Of a stretch of DNA of 64,000 bases, positions 34,770 through 44,481 are shown piece by piece; positions within the stretch are counted from its first letter, which is position 1, and every line of letters starts with the position of its first letter. The translations under genes and the position numbers were made by a program. The notes below the pieces were generated by a model that made no database searches, was not told the DNA's origin, and saw nothing but the letters and a program-made list of their open reading frames with translations. The stretch comes from Saccharospirillum sp. (GTDB lineage: Bacteria; Pseudomonadota; Gammaproteobacteria; Pseudomonadales; Natronospirillaceae). The stretch lies in assembly GCA_022565595.1 (NCBI GenBank), contig JAIUML010000001.1, positions 1 to 64,000 of the forward strand, read 5' to 3'.

Positions 34770-35671
34770 TATTTCGTCCTACTTCTTGGATCCAGAATAT
34801 CTCTCAAGCCGTCGCCAAAAAGGCAAAAGCCGAGACTGACAATCACGATGGCAAAGCCTGGCATGGTAGCGACCCACCATTGATCCAGGATATAGGCGCG
34901 GCCACTGGAAATCATCGCACCCCATTCGGGCAATGGCGGTTGCGCACCCAGGCCCAGAAAGCCGAGCCCGGCTGCAGTCAAGATGATGCCAGCCATATCC
35001 AGAGTCACTCGGACGATGGTCGAGGACATACACAACGGCATGACATGACCAAATATGATGCGGCCATGGCTGGCCCCCTGCATACGAATGGCAGAGATGA
35101 ACTCCGAATTGCGAAAGGTCAATGTCTCGGCTCGGGCAATGCGGGCATAAACGGGCCAGGCGGTTATGGCAATGGCGATTACGGCATTCTCGATTCCCGG
35201 CCCGAGGGCGGCCACAAAGGCCAATGCCATAATCAAACGAGGAAAAGACAAAAAAATGTCCGTCAGTCCCATCAACACCTTATCAATCCAGCCACCAAAA
35301 TAGCCAGCCACAGTGCCTATCAACAGCCCCAGCGGGGCAGATATGACAGCGACCAGCAATACGATGAACAGCGTGATGCGGGTGCCGTGAATGATGCGCG
35401 ACAGGATATCCCGTCCCAGTTCGTCTGTGCCCATCCAGTGCGCAGCGGAAGGAGCCATCAATCGCATGGAGAGATTGCTTTCGGTGGGTGAGTAGGGTGC
35501 AAGCCAGGGGGCGAATGCTGCGACAACCAGCAATAGCAGAATAATCAAGGCCCCCACGATGGCCAAGGGATTACGCAGCAAGGCCAGAAACAAGCGATAA
35601 GCCTGTCCCGCTCTGGACTGGGCCCGAGTCTGGGGGTTTTCATCGAGTAACCATTGAGTTGTCAGCATCAT
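34769..35671 (-). CDS. Peptide ABC importer permease, DppC family
   Basis: A 300-residue permease with the DppC pattern (AIVGALIILLLLVVAAFAPWLAPYSPTE, WMGTDELGRDILSRIIHGTR) and five to six transmembrane segments. Tandem ATGs at 35671 and 35668 overlap the stop of the upstream permease gene. Confidence 0.88.
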   Translation of the reverse strand: MMLTTQWLLDENPQTRAQSRAGQAYRLFLALLRNPLAIVGALIILLLLVVAAFAPWLAPYSPTESNLSMRLMAPSAAHWMGTDELGRDILSRIIHGTRITLFIVLLVAVISAPLGLLIGTVAGYFGGWIDKVLMGLTDIFLSFPRLIMALAFVAALGPGIENAVIAIAITAWPVYARIARAETLTFRNSEFISAIRMQGASHGRIIFGHVMPLCMSSTIVRVTLDMAGIILTAAGLGFLGLGAQPPLPEWGAMISSGRAYILDQWWVATMPGFAIVIVSLGFCLFGDGLRDILDPRSRTK

Positions 35672-36723
35672 CGGGCCCTCGGATCCAGTAAGCGGTACAG
35701 CATGTCAGACACCTTGTTGACACCAATAAATACCGCGCCAATGACCAGAGTGGCACCCAGAACGGCATTCATGTCGGCATTGAACAAAGCGCTGGTGAGA
35801 TAGTTGCCAATGCCCGGCCAGGAAAAGACCGTCTCAATCATCACCGAGCCTTCCAGCAACTGTGCGTAGGAAAGACCAATGACCGTAATCAACTGCACTC
35901 GAATCGCCTTGAATGCATGCCCCCAAACAACCACTCTTTCCGGAGCCCCTTTCACTCTGGCCGTGGTTATGTACTCCTGACTGAGCTGTTCAAGCATAAA
36001 GGATCGCGTCATCCGGGCGATGTAGGCCATGCTGAAAAAGCCCAGTATCAGTGCAGGCAAAATGATGTGTGAAAAGGCATTTTTGAAAACTGCCCAGTTC
36101 CCGGCCAGGGCACTGTCGATCAGCAACATGCCAGTTCGAGTTGGCACCATGCCTTCCAGAAACAGGTTCAACCGGCCCGGGCCGCCAACCCAGCGCAAAT
36201 GAGCGTAAAACAACGCCAGGCCAACCAGGCCCAACCAGAAAGCAGGGATGGCGTAACCAGCCAAACCAAGCACCCGTATAACCTGATCACGCCAACTGCC
36301 CTGGTGCGCAGCTGCGGTGACACCCGCCGGCACGCCAACCAGAACCCCGATCAGAATACCCAGGGTGGCCATTTCCAGGGTGGCCGGGAATACGCGGCCC
36401 AACTCTTCAATGACGGGTCTCTGAGTTGAGACCGCCATTCCGAGATCGCCACGCACAACGTCCCATACATAATGGGCGAACTGCACAATCAGAGGGTTAT
36501 CCAGGCCCATCTCCAGTCGCACCGCTTCATAAACCGCTTGTGGTGCCCGATCTCCCACTACGGCAAGAACGGGATCTATCGGCACAACCCGACCAATAAT
36601 AAAAGTAATCGCCAGCAACCCAAGGAAGGTTGCGGCGATTGTTATCAAGAAACCGGAAATCACGGAAGCACTTTTCAGCGCTTTGGCGCGAGTTCTGGAC
36701 CAACCGTAAGTGGCAAGAGGCAT
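35668..36723 (-). CDS. Peptide ABC importer permease, DppB family
   Basis: A 351-residue permease with the DppB N-terminus and the coupling loop YITTARVKGAPERVVVWGHA. First gene of the reverse-strand peptide importer operon (DppB-C-D-F-PepQ). Its binding protein is encoded on the other strand at 37496, beyond the shared control region. Confidence 0.88.
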   Translation of the reverse strand: MPLATYGWSRTRAKALKSASVISGFLITIAATFLGLLAITFIIGRVVPIDPVLAVVGDRAPQAVYEAVRLEMGLDNPLIVQFAHYVWDVVRGDLGMAVSTQRPVIEELGRVFPATLEMATLGILIGVLVGVPAGVTAAAHQGSWRDQVIRVLGLAGYAIPAFWLGLVGLALFYAHLRWVGGPGRLNLFLEGMVPTRTGMLLIDSALAGNWAVFKNAFSHIILPALILGFFSMAYIARMTRSFMLEQLSQEYITTARVKGAPERVVVWGHAFKAIRVQLITVIGLSYAQLLEGSVMIETVFSWPGIGNYLTSALFNADMNAVLGATLVIGAVFIGVNKVSDMLYRLLDPRAR

Positions 36724-36736
36724 CTGTCCAACCTGT

Positions 36737-36767
36737 TTTTGTTAAAATCTTTTTTGACTTAACAAAA
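36737..36767. promoter_or_regulatory. Perfect inverted repeat in divergent promoter, probable operator
   Basis: TTTTGTTAA and TTAACAAAA form perfect 9-base arms around a 13-base centre, within the 55 bases between the permease start and the XRE-cupin regulator start. It would cover both divergent promoters and is the obvious target of that regulator. Confidence 0.65.
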
Positions 36768-36778
36768 TTTTTTTACTA

Positions 36779-37414
36779 ATGTCAAATAACTTTAGCAGAG
36801 CAGAGCACAAGATGAACGCCAGCAAAGCCCCCACAGAAGGCTCTAAAACGCTGCTTAGCGGCGGTCGCATACGAGACTTACGACGCCGAGCCGGTTTGAC
36901 TCTGCAAGAGTTGAGTGACAAGGCCGGTATTTCGGTTGGATTTCTAAGTCAGGTTGAACGCGATAAGGCGACACCCTCTCTGGGCACTCTCGCTCAGCTT
37001 GCGTCAACGTTGGGAGTGAGCATTGAATTTTTCATCTCGACACCGAAAGTCACCGACAGCATCACACGATCTGATGAGAGGCCGCGCTTTTCAGTGGCAG
37101 ACTCGTCGCTTCAATACGAACGCCTGACAACCGATTTACCCGGCGGAACGCTGACATCACTGATCATTCATGTGCCTGCCGGCTACCAGTCGGAAGTAGC
37201 CAGCCACGCCGGCGAAGAAATGATTGTGGTTCTGGAAGGCACTATCCGTCAGACCCTGGGCGACAGTGCTTTTACGATGACCGTAGGAGATACCCTGCAC
37301 TTTATGGGTGATACACCGCACAGCTTTGCCAATCAAACAACCAAAGCGGTGCGACTGCTCTGGACAGGCACCACACCACGTCTAATCGGTAAGCAATTAA
37401 CCAATGGTGACTGA
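36779..37414 (+). CDS. XRE-family regulator with C-terminal cupin domain
   Basis: A 211-residue regulator (200 if the ATG at 36812 is used; neither start has a strong ribosome binding site). Residues about 30-85 form an XRE helix-turn-helix (LRRRAGLTLQELSDKAGISVGFLSQVERDKATPSLGTL) and residues about 130-205 a small cupin (AGEEMIVVLEG, GDTLHFMGDTPHSFAN). This architecture (PuuR/SutR type) usually senses a small amino compound through the cupin. Placed between the divergent halves of a peptide importer, it likely controls both. Confidence 0.87.
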   Translation: MSNNFSRAEHKMNASKAPTEGSKTLLSGGRIRDLRRRAGLTLQELSDKAGISVGFLSQVERDKATPSLGTLAQLASTLGVSIEFFISTPKVTDSITRSDERPRFSVADSSLQYERLTTDLPGGTLTSLIIHVPAGYQSEVASHAGEEMIVVLEGTIRQTLGDSAFTMTVGDTLHFMGDTPHSFANQTTKAVRLLWTGTTPRLIGKQLTNGD

Positions 37415-37495
37415 ACAGCAGACAAAGCCTGAACAAGACAACACCGTTCGAACGAGCATCACACCCAGACAATAACCAACAGGAGATAAAAAACG

Positions 37496-39082
37496 ATGCA
37501 AAAACTCGCCTCACTTGCCCTGGCAGCCGCTTTGCTGGCGGCTCCGGGCCTTCAGACGATGGCCGCCACGCCCCCCAATGCCCTAGTGGTTGCCCAAAAC
37601 ATCGATGATATGGTCAGCATTGACCCGGCACAGGCTTACGAGTTTTCGTCAGGAGAGTACGTCGCCAATACTTACGATCAGTTGGTCCAGTACGATGCAG
37701 CCGATACCACTCTGCTCGCCCCTGGCCTGGCAACCGAGTGGGAAATCGACGGTGCTGCTAAAAGCATCACCTTCACTTTGCGCGAGGGTGTCACCTTCCA
37801 TTCCGGCAACCCCTTACGCCCTGAAGATGTGGTCTATTCCTTCAGGCGAGTCGTTGCTCTAAACAAGGCGCCTGCATTCATCCTGACCCAATTGGGCTGG
37901 AACGAAAGCAATATGGATGAAATGGTCACTGTCGAGAACGGCCAGATCGTGGTTCGCTACCAGGGAGACTTCGCACCCTCTTTTGTGATGAATGTCCTGG
38001 CATCGCGCCCTGCATCCATCATTGATGCCGAGCTTGCCAAAGCAAATGAAGTTGATGGCGACATGGGCAATGCCTATTTGAACCGGAACTCGGCAGGTAC
38101 AGGCCCCTTCAAGCTACGCACCTATCGTCCTGCAGAAATGCTGATCATGGATGCCAACCCGGATTATTTCGGAGGCGCTCCATCCATGGACTCAATCATC
38201 ATTCGCCACGTAGGCGAGGCTGCGACGCAGCGCCTGCTGTTGCAATCAGGCGATGTTGACATTGCCATGAACCTGACCCCCGACCAGGTCTCTGGCATGC
38301 AAAATAATGCCAATATTCGAGTAGAAACCTATCCACAAGCAGCGGTACACTTCTTGTCATTCAACCAGAAAGCGGAAGTGCTGACGCAGGAAGCTTTGTG
38401 GGAAGCGGCTCGTTACCTGGTAGACTACAACGGCATGGTCGACAGCTTCTTGAAAGGTCAAATGGAAGTGCATCAGGCGTTCTGGCCTGAAGGCTTCCCG
38501 GGTTCAGTCACTGACACGCCTTATAGCTATAATCCCGAACAGGCCCGCGCTATTCTAGAGGAACATGGTGTCGAGCTGCCAATTCGTGTCACCCTGGATG
38601 TGATTAATTCGGCCCCCTTTACCGATATGGCTCAGGCTCTGCAATCCACTTTCGCACCTGCCGGTGTCCATTTTGACATCCTGCCGGGTACGGGTGCTCA
38701 GGTGATTACCAAGTACCGTGCTCGCACACATGAGGCCATGCTGCTGTATTGGGGGCCCGACTTCATGGACCCTCATTCCAATGCCAAGGCCTTCTCCTAC
38801 AATAGTGACAATTCGGATGACAACTACCAAAGCACAACCACCTGGCGTAACGGTTGGCAGCCAAGTGATGCCATGAATGAAATGACAATGGCCGCCCTGT
38901 CTGAACAGGACGCTGATCAGCGATTGGCCATGTACGAGCAACTGCAACGCGAAGTGCAGGAGCATTCGCCCATTGTCATCATGTTCCAGGCAGCCAAGCA
39001 GGTTGCCATGCGTGACAATGTTCAGGGGTTTGTGAATGGCGCTATTTCTGACTACGTTTTCTATCGTCTGGTAGAAAAATAG
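37496..39082 (+). CDS. Peptide ABC importer binding protein (DppA/OppA-like)
   Basis: A 528-residue periplasmic protein of the SBP_bac_5 family with a signal peptide of about 24 residues (ending TMAA). Key segments: SITFTLREGVTFHSGNPLRPEDVVYSF and SAGTGPFKLRTYRP. AGGAG is followed by 9 bases and the ATG. It follows the XRE-cupin gene and serves the permease/ATPase operon on the opposite strand; a PepQ in that operon suggests Pro-containing peptides. Confidence 0.88.
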   Translation: MQKLASLALAAALLAAPGLQTMAATPPNALVVAQNIDDMVSIDPAQAYEFSSGEYVANTYDQLVQYDAADTTLLAPGLATEWEIDGAAKSITFTLREGVTFHSGNPLRPEDVVYSFRRVVALNKAPAFILTQLGWNESNMDEMVTVENGQIVVRYQGDFAPSFVMNVLASRPASIIDAELAKANEVDGDMGNAYLNRNSAGTGPFKLRTYRPAEMLIMDANPDYFGGAPSMDSIIIRHVGEAATQRLLLQSGDVDIAMNLTPDQVSGMQNNANIRVETYPQAAVHFLSFNQKAEVLTQEALWEAARYLVDYNGMVDSFLKGQMEVHQAFWPEGFPGSVTDTPYSYNPEQARAILEEHGVELPIRVTLDVINSAPFTDMAQALQSTFAPAGVHFDILPGTGAQVITKYRARTHEAMLLYWGPDFMDPHSNAKAFSYNSDNSDDNYQSTTTWRNGWQPSDAMNEMTMAALSEQDADQRLAMYEQLQREVQEHSPIVIMFQAAKQVAMRDNVQGFVNGAISDYVFYRLVEK

Positions 39083-39125
39083 TTCTACAACCTTGATTCA
39101 TAAGTTGTACTCCTTAGCTCTCATT

Positions 39126-39152
39126 GGGCGCAGATTCTGCGCCCTTTTTTTC
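39126..39152 (+). terminator. Rho-independent terminator after the binding-protein gene
   Basis: GGGCGCAGATTCTGCGCCC folds into a perfect 8-pair stem with a 3-base loop, followed by about eight Ts. It stands between the binding-protein gene and the small GAF gene. Confidence 0.9.
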
Positions 39153-39175
39153 GTCATTTCTTTACTGGATAATCA

Positions 39176-39634
39176 ATGAACACCCATCACGAAACCGTTT
39201 ACGCCCAACTTCACCAGAACGCCAGCGAGCAAGCTGGTACCAAATTATTTACTGTCATGGTTCTGGACCGGTCGGCTCAGCTCGCGCGTCGCGTCTACTC
39301 TTCTCACCCTGTTGAGTATCCGGTTACCGGATCCAAACCCATGCGCAATGATCGGTGGAGCCAGCAAGTAATCGAAAAGCAGCAACCTTTCATTGCAAAC
39401 AAGACCGAGGAGTTTTCGGACATTTTTTCGGACTATGCCATCATTAACCAACTGGGTTGCGAATCCGCGCTTAACCTGCCACTGGTCGATAATAATGGCC
39501 ATGTCATCGGTACTGTTAACTACCTTGGCGCTGCAGGCCTGTTTACCGACCAGGTTGTCTCCCAATTAGCAGCGCTAACAGCAAAAAATCGTGATGAACT
39601 GATAATCGCCATGCACCGCGCCCTGCCTCACTGA
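39176..39634 (+). CDS. Small GAF-domain protein
   Basis: A 152-residue single GAF domain (QPFIANKTEEFSDIFSDY, GCESALNLPLVDNNGHVIGTVNYLGAAGLFTDQVVSQL). It has no output domain. Stand-alone GAF proteins of this type occur next to peptide or amino-acid catabolic genes. It may be expressed by read-through of the terminator just upstream. Function unknown. Confidence 0.75.
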   Translation: MNTHHETVYAQLHQNASEQAGTKLFTVMVLDRSAQLARRVYSSHPVEYPVTGSKPMRNDRWSQQVIEKQQPFIANKTEEFSDIFSDYAIINQLGCESALNLPLVDNNGHVIGTVNYLGAAGLFTDQVVSQLAALTAKNRDELIIAMHRALPH

Positions 39635-39655
39635 AAACGGTTGGCACAGGCCACA

Positions 39656-39680
39656 AAGAGCGACCAGCGTCGCTCTTCTT
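39656..39680 (+). terminator. Terminator after the GAF gene
   Basis: AAGAGCGAC and GTCGCTCTT pair perfectly over a CAGC loop, followed by a mixed CTT tract. The 160 bases that follow up to the glycosidase start contain no gene. Confidence 0.65.
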
Positions 39681-39842
39681 AATCATCTCCAGGGCTTCGC
39701 GCGATGGCATAGCAGCGCTCAGTAGGTGGATTATCAAAGTAAATTCATAACCATCTTAATCGTTTAAGCCTTTCTCTAACACTGTAAGTCGAGCTACCTT
39801 GAAAAGGCTCTACCAGTTCCTTCATTCAGTCAGGAGATCGGC

Positions 39843-42230
39843 ATGGCCAAGACAAAACAATGCACCTTGAACCAGACAGCATCAGAAGCCATGGCGAGTT
39901 GGCGGCAACAGGTCAGTCAGGGTGCCGTAGAGCCGTTTGAGGCCGCTCAGCAAATCGTACGACGACTGGGTGCCCACTTCAGCGAGGAGGGTGATTGCCA
40001 TCTGGGCTTCTGGGCGCCAGAGCTGTCTCATCTGTCGGAATCTCCCGCTCAGGTTTACCTCGAGATATTTACCCCGCTCGAAGAAGTCGAATTCCGGGCC
40101 GGTCAACAGAATGTGTCTGCGCGCCTGGAGCGAGTCCCTGTTCTGCTGGATGGCGAGTTCTGCTGGGCTGTCGTCGGCGGTATGATCGCAGGCCAACGTG
40201 AAAGGTGTGGGTCTTTTTATTGGTTGAAGTATCAGGATGAGCACGGTCTATGGCAGACTCTGCGCGATCCACTGGCCTATTCCCTACCCTTTGGAGCATC
40301 ATCGCCGGCAGAAGCCTATGATATGGCGCAGCTTCATTCGCAGCGGACCGATTTGTCGTACTTTGCCCAGTTGACTGGCAAGGCAGGCAAGGATGGCATC
40401 ATTACTCAAACCGGCCCGGTCAATATATTGCAATTGCACCCAGGCACCTCGACGGCGCAGGGCACCCTTGAAGGTTTGACCGAGCATTACCAGAAGCTGG
40501 CACAGAAAATCACACAAAAGGAACCACTGACACCAGCCGAATCCGCCTACCTTGGTTACGATGCGGTTCAACTAATGCCGGTTGAACCCACCATAGAGTT
40601 TGAAGCCGGCCTGGCTTTCTGGCAATGCGACAGCACTGAGCCTGGTCAGTGCCAGATCAAACTCAAAGCACCGGATATGACCAACTGGGGTTACGATGTC
40701 ATGACCCTGGGCTCGCCTTCCGTTGCAGCGACCGTACTTGGTTCGAAACGACCGGATGAACTGGTCGACCTGATCGCTACCCTGCATACCTTCCCCGGCC
40801 AACCGATACGGGTCATCTTCGATATTGTTTATGGCCACACAGACAATCAGGCTCCCCAATATTTAAGCCAGGTTTATTTCTCCGGCGACAACATGTACGG
40901 CAAGAACCTGAATTATCGCCACCCCCTGGTTCGCGCCATTCTGTTGGAAATGCAGCGTCGCAAGAGCAATTACGGTGTCGATGGTGTGCGCGTCGATGGC
41001 GCTCAGGACTTCAAGATCTGGGATCCCATTACCGAACAGCTTTACCACGACGACGACTATTTGAAGTGCATGAGCGATCTGCCTGTTGAGGTCGGCTCAA
41101 ACATTTTCCGCCCCTGGATGATTTTTGAAGACGGCCGCCCATGGCCCAGGGATGACTGGGAGTTGTCTTCCACCTATCGTGAGGTGACGCGCCAACAGCC
41201 CGACATAGTCCAGTGGGGTCCTTTGACCTTTGCCCACAACACACCTTATCTGTTCACTTTCTGGTTGAGCAAATGGTGGCGCGTGCGTGAAATCGCCGAA
41301 GTCGGTAGCCACTGGATTACTGGCTGTGCCAACCACGACACTCTGCGCCGCGGCACTCAGGTTGATCCGAAAGAGCCTATCAACACTTATCTTGGCGCAA
41401 CACTGCCCAAAATTTTCCGCAGAGCCTATAACAACCCGGCCTCCCATTTGTTGGACTACGCCATGTTGCCCGGTATTCCCATGGAGTTCATCAATGCCAA
41501 TGTCGAAGCACCCTGGAGCTTTATGCGCAATATCGATGATCGCTATGGCGTAAAAGTGATGGCAGAAGAAGCCTGGTTCACACACTGGGCAATACGCAGT
41601 CAGGATTACCAACAACCAGACCATTTCAAGCGCATTAAGCAACGCGGCTTTACTGAGCTATCCGAACTGCGAGATTTTTTGCACAAGCTGATGGCCTTTG
41701 TTGATATAACGGCCTACGACTTGAAAGCCATTACCCAATTGATTCAGGCATTGCCAACTTCTGCTGACAAAAAACTGGACAGCACAGCAGCGCTCAAATC
41801 TCTGGCCAGAGACTGGATGGACGACGTCCATGATTATTGCAATGTCTGCCACTGGCTGGACGATCTGGATGCGGAACAAAGCCAGTATTTTTCCAGGCTG
41901 CGGGATTTCAGACGGGCCAGACCGAGTCTGCGCAATAATCTGAACCTTGAACAAGGTGACTATTTTGATTACCTCCATCCCAGTGAAGGTGCAGTCATCT
42001 ATGTCGGCTTGCGCCAGCTAAGGGACAGCAACGAGCAATTGCTGTTTATCGCCAATATGGCAGGCGCGCCGCGCGAAGTAACACCACAAAACCTGCCAAT
42101 CCCCAACCTCGCACAGTCCGGGTGGCAGGTTGCACTTAACACACCAGGCCTGACCCACGTGGATTTCAGTGGACCTTTGTACATCAGTGACAGTGAAGGG
42201 GTGCTGTTCAGCCGAACGCTGGTTGGTTAA
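39843..42230 (+). CDS. GH13-type glycoside hydrolase, probable glucosylglycerol hydrolase
   Basis: A 795-residue alpha-amylase-clan enzyme. Conserved regions in order: VIFDIVYGHTDN (region I), GVDGVRVDGAQDF with nucleophile Asp (region II), WMIFEDGRPWP with the acid/base Glu (region III) and CANHDTLRRG (region IV, NHD). The whole resembles the GghA type that hydrolyses glucosylglycerol, a compatible solute, rather than a starch enzyme. No signal peptide, so cytoplasmic. AGGAG lies 6 bases before the ATG. It is a single-gene unit with its own terminator. Turnover of glucosylglycerol after osmotic downshift is the likely role; the substrate is inferred. Confidence 0.68.
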   Translation: MAKTKQCTLNQTASEAMASWRQQVSQGAVEPFEAAQQIVRRLGAHFSEEGDCHLGFWAPELSHLSESPAQVYLEIFTPLEEVEFRAGQQNVSARLERVPVLLDGEFCWAVVGGMIAGQRERCGSFYWLKYQDEHGLWQTLRDPLAYSLPFGASSPAEAYDMAQLHSQRTDLSYFAQLTGKAGKDGIITQTGPVNILQLHPGTSTAQGTLEGLTEHYQKLAQKITQKEPLTPAESAYLGYDAVQLMPVEPTIEFEAGLAFWQCDSTEPGQCQIKLKAPDMTNWGYDVMTLGSPSVAATVLGSKRPDELVDLIATLHTFPGQPIRVIFDIVYGHTDNQAPQYLSQVYFSGDNMYGKNLNYRHPLVRAILLEMQRRKSNYGVDGVRVDGAQDFKIWDPITEQLYHDDDYLKCMSDLPVEVGSNIFRPWMIFEDGRPWPRDDWELSSTYREVTRQQPDIVQWGPLTFAHNTPYLFTFWLSKWWRVREIAEVGSHWITGCANHDTLRRGTQVDPKEPINTYLGATLPKIFRRAYNNPASHLLDYAMLPGIPMEFINANVEAPWSFMRNIDDRYGVKVMAEEAWFTHWAIRSQDYQQPDHFKRIKQRGFTELSELRDFLHKLMAFVDITAYDLKAITQLIQALPTSADKKLDSTAALKSLARDWMDDVHDYCNVCHWLDDLDAEQSQYFSRLRDFRRARPSLRNNLNLEQGDYFDYLHPSEGAVIYVGLRQLRDSNEQLLFIANMAGAPREVTPQNLPIPNLAQSGWQVALNTPGLTHVDFSGPLYISDSEGVLFSRTLVG

Positions 42231-42238
42231 GAAAGGGT

Positions 42239-42266
42239 GTTTGAGCAGCCAGTAGGCTGCTCAAAC
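42239..42266. terminator. Strong hairpin between convergent genes
   Basis: GTTTGAGCAGCC and GGCTGCTCAAAC pair perfectly over an AGTA loop. It lies between the glycosidase (plus strand) and the chemoreceptor (minus strand) and probably stops transcription from both directions. Confidence 0.8.
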
Positions 42267-42282
42267 AAGGTTTATCGACGTT

Positions 42283-44166
42283 CTAATCGACAATAAAGTT
42301 CGACGCTTTCTGGTTCAATTCACCCAATAGCTGTGCAACCTGGTCTGCATTCTGGGTAATGGTTGTTATGGAGCCGGAATCATTACGAACGCTCTGTGCT
42401 ACCTGGTCCATATCTTCACTGATCTGCCTTGCTGCGGTGGCGACGTCTCGAATCAACTGTGCCATCTGCTCGGCTGAGGTAGCACTGTCCTGGGCCCGTG
42501 ATTCAATGCCATGCATGGCTTCACCAGCCTCCTCGCTGTGGTTCTCAACCCCTTCAAGATGCTTTTGCGCCTGAACCATGGTTTCCAGTGCATTGCCGGT
42601 AGAGCCTTGAATGGCTTCGACTATAACGGTGATACGCCCTGTTGCGTCTACCGTTCTTTCTGCCAGGGTACGCACTTCGTCTGCCACCACCGCAAAGCCT
42701 CGCCCAGCCTCGCCGGCTCGGGCCGCTTCAATGGCTGCATTCAGCGCCAAGAGGTTGGTCTGGCTAGCCAGATCATTGATCATGCCAATGACGCTGTCGA
42801 TATCAGAAGACAGATTGCCCAGCTCTTTCAGTTTCTCGTGGGTCTCGCGAACAACACCACCCGTTTCTTTCAAGGCAACCAGGGCTTGATTCAAGGTAGC
42901 CGCGCCGTGGGTAGCTGCCTGATAGGTTTGCTCAGCTTTCTCATTGAGATCGTGAGTGGTGTCTGAAACGCTGCTGATAGTGGCCGAAATTTCTTCTGTG
43001 CTGGTTGCCACCGAGTCAGTCTGAGCATTCACTTGCTGATTGCTGCTGTTGAGGCGCGTAATTTCCTGGTTCAGTTCCTGAATCATTTGCGCTGACATAC
43101 CCGCAGACCGAACCACATCGCTGACCAGGCTCCCTAACCCTTTGGCCATACCGTTAACCGCTTCACTCAAGGCATCGAATTCATCATTCCGCTTGTGGTT
43201 GACTGCCAAACGGGCGGTCAAATCACCGGCCTGTATCTTGCCAAGGTCTTCGGTAATGTGCATGAGGGTGCTGCGCACGCTGACCGTAATCCATGCACCA
43301 ACCAGTATGACCAGGGCTGCCACAATCAGACCCACAATGATCAATGTGGCCACTGCCTGCGCTGAACTCTGATCTGCTTGACTTCTCGCATCGTCGACAA
43401 GCTGATTCATTTCAGCGGAGACGGTGGTCTGCAAACTATCCAGTTGCCCAAGTTGAGCGGCCAAAGCATTCTGACGGGCGTCCAGAGAGGTACCAGCTTC
43501 AACGAAGCGATCAATTGTACTGCGGTAGGCTTCGACCTGTTCAGTAAAACGATCGAGCAAACCAATGGCGTCCAGTTCACTGTAAAAAACGTTGTAGGCA
43601 TCTTCAAAAGCCATCTGGTTGTTAACGGATGCCTCGATAGTCAGATTAACTTCGGCATCGCGCATGGCGACCACTCGATCACGAACCATACTCAAAAATG
43701 ACAAGGATTCCTGTAGCTCTTCCCCTATAACACTGACTTCACCCCTGAGGCCGGTACTGCGGCTAAAGCCAACCTCCTGGTTGAAGCGTGCGACCTCCTG
43801 AGACAATGAGAGAAATCGATCGTATTGCACATAATAACGCTCATAGTCGTCTTCTATGCCGGTGCCAGTAATCAGCCTGGCCCCTGCTTCCTGTTGAGCT
43901 GGCAGTGCCTCACTTTGAGTGGTCACTTCGCCAAGGAATTGCTCAAGGTTGGCGTCGTTTAGGTCTCTCATGCTCTGACGAAACCGTAAAGCATTCATTG
44001 CCAAACCATTCAACTGATTGCTGACAAGATCGAGGTTCTGTACCTGGTTGTTGGTTTCTTGTTGTTGGCGCATACCGTTATAGCCCACTGCGAGTAGCGC
44101 AGCCAACCCGGCAATGGATGCCACCAGGACGATCATTAGCTTTAGACGAAAACTGAGATTATTCAT
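42283..44166 (-). CDS. Methyl-accepting chemotaxis protein
   Basis: A 627-residue transmembrane chemoreceptor. One membrane segment lies at about residues 8-28, a helical periplasmic sensor at 30-265, the second membrane segment at about 268-292, HAMP at about 293-345 and the signalling hairpin to the end. The tip [20 protein letters not shown] is intact for CheA/CheW. No C-terminal CheR-binding pentapeptide is present. The ligand is unknown. Confidence 0.9.
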   Translation of the reverse strand: MNNLSFRLKLMIVLVASIAGLAALLAVGYNGMRQQQETNNQVQNLDLVSNQLNGLAMNALRFRQSMRDLNDANLEQFLGEVTTQSEALPAQQEAGARLITGTGIEDDYERYYVQYDRFLSLSQEVARFNQEVGFSRSTGLRGEVSVIGEELQESLSFLSMVRDRVVAMRDAEVNLTIEASVNNQMAFEDAYNVFYSELDAIGLLDRFTEQVEAYRSTIDRFVEAGTSLDARQNALAAQLGQLDSLQTTVSAEMNQLVDDARSQADQSSAQAVATLIIVGLIVAALVILVGAWITVSVRSTLMHITEDLGKIQAGDLTARLAVNHKRNDEFDALSEAVNGMAKGLGSLVSDVVRSAGMSAQMIQELNQEITRLNSSNQQVNAQTDSVATSTEEISATISSVSDTTHDLNEKAEQTYQAATHGAATLNQALVALKETGGVVRETHEKLKELGNLSSDIDSVIGMINDLASQTNLLALNAAIEAARAGEAGRGFAVVADEVRTLAERTVDATGRITVIVEAIQGSTGNALETMVQAQKHLEGVENHSEEAGEAMHGIESRAQDSATSAEQMAQLIRDVATAARQISEDMDQVAQSVRNDSGSITTITQNADQVAQLLGELNQKASNFIVD

Positions 44167-44481
44167 TTTTTACCCACTTCCAGCCAATCTGTGATTATGG
44201 CGTATAGGCGGTCCAGGTCTCTCCTACCATGGCAGGACGCAGGACTGCATTTTTTGCAGTTGAACACTCGTATCGAATGATATCAGCGTTTGAATCAATA
44301 CTAACAACTATAGGTTCGGTATCGACCAGTGCACCCTAACCTTTAGATGCAGGAGCAACAAGATTCAAAACTATCCTGTACAGCGCGTCCAGGTTTTGGA
44401 ACAAAACTTTTTTGCCCTTGTCTGGTTTGAATTGGTCTACCATTAAACGATGGACCAACAGCATATCAGGCAGCTAACCCC
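44167..44481. promoter_or_regulatory. Divergent promoter region of chemoreceptor and diguanylate cyclase
   Basis: This 315-base stretch contains no gene. Two symmetric elements are visible: ACTGCA-TTTTT-TGCAGT at 44244-44260, and an imperfect repeat at 44432-44457 (TTGGTC..CCAT facing ATGG.CCAA) about 25 bases before the cyclase start. Either could be an operator or a leader hairpin. Confidence 0.35.
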
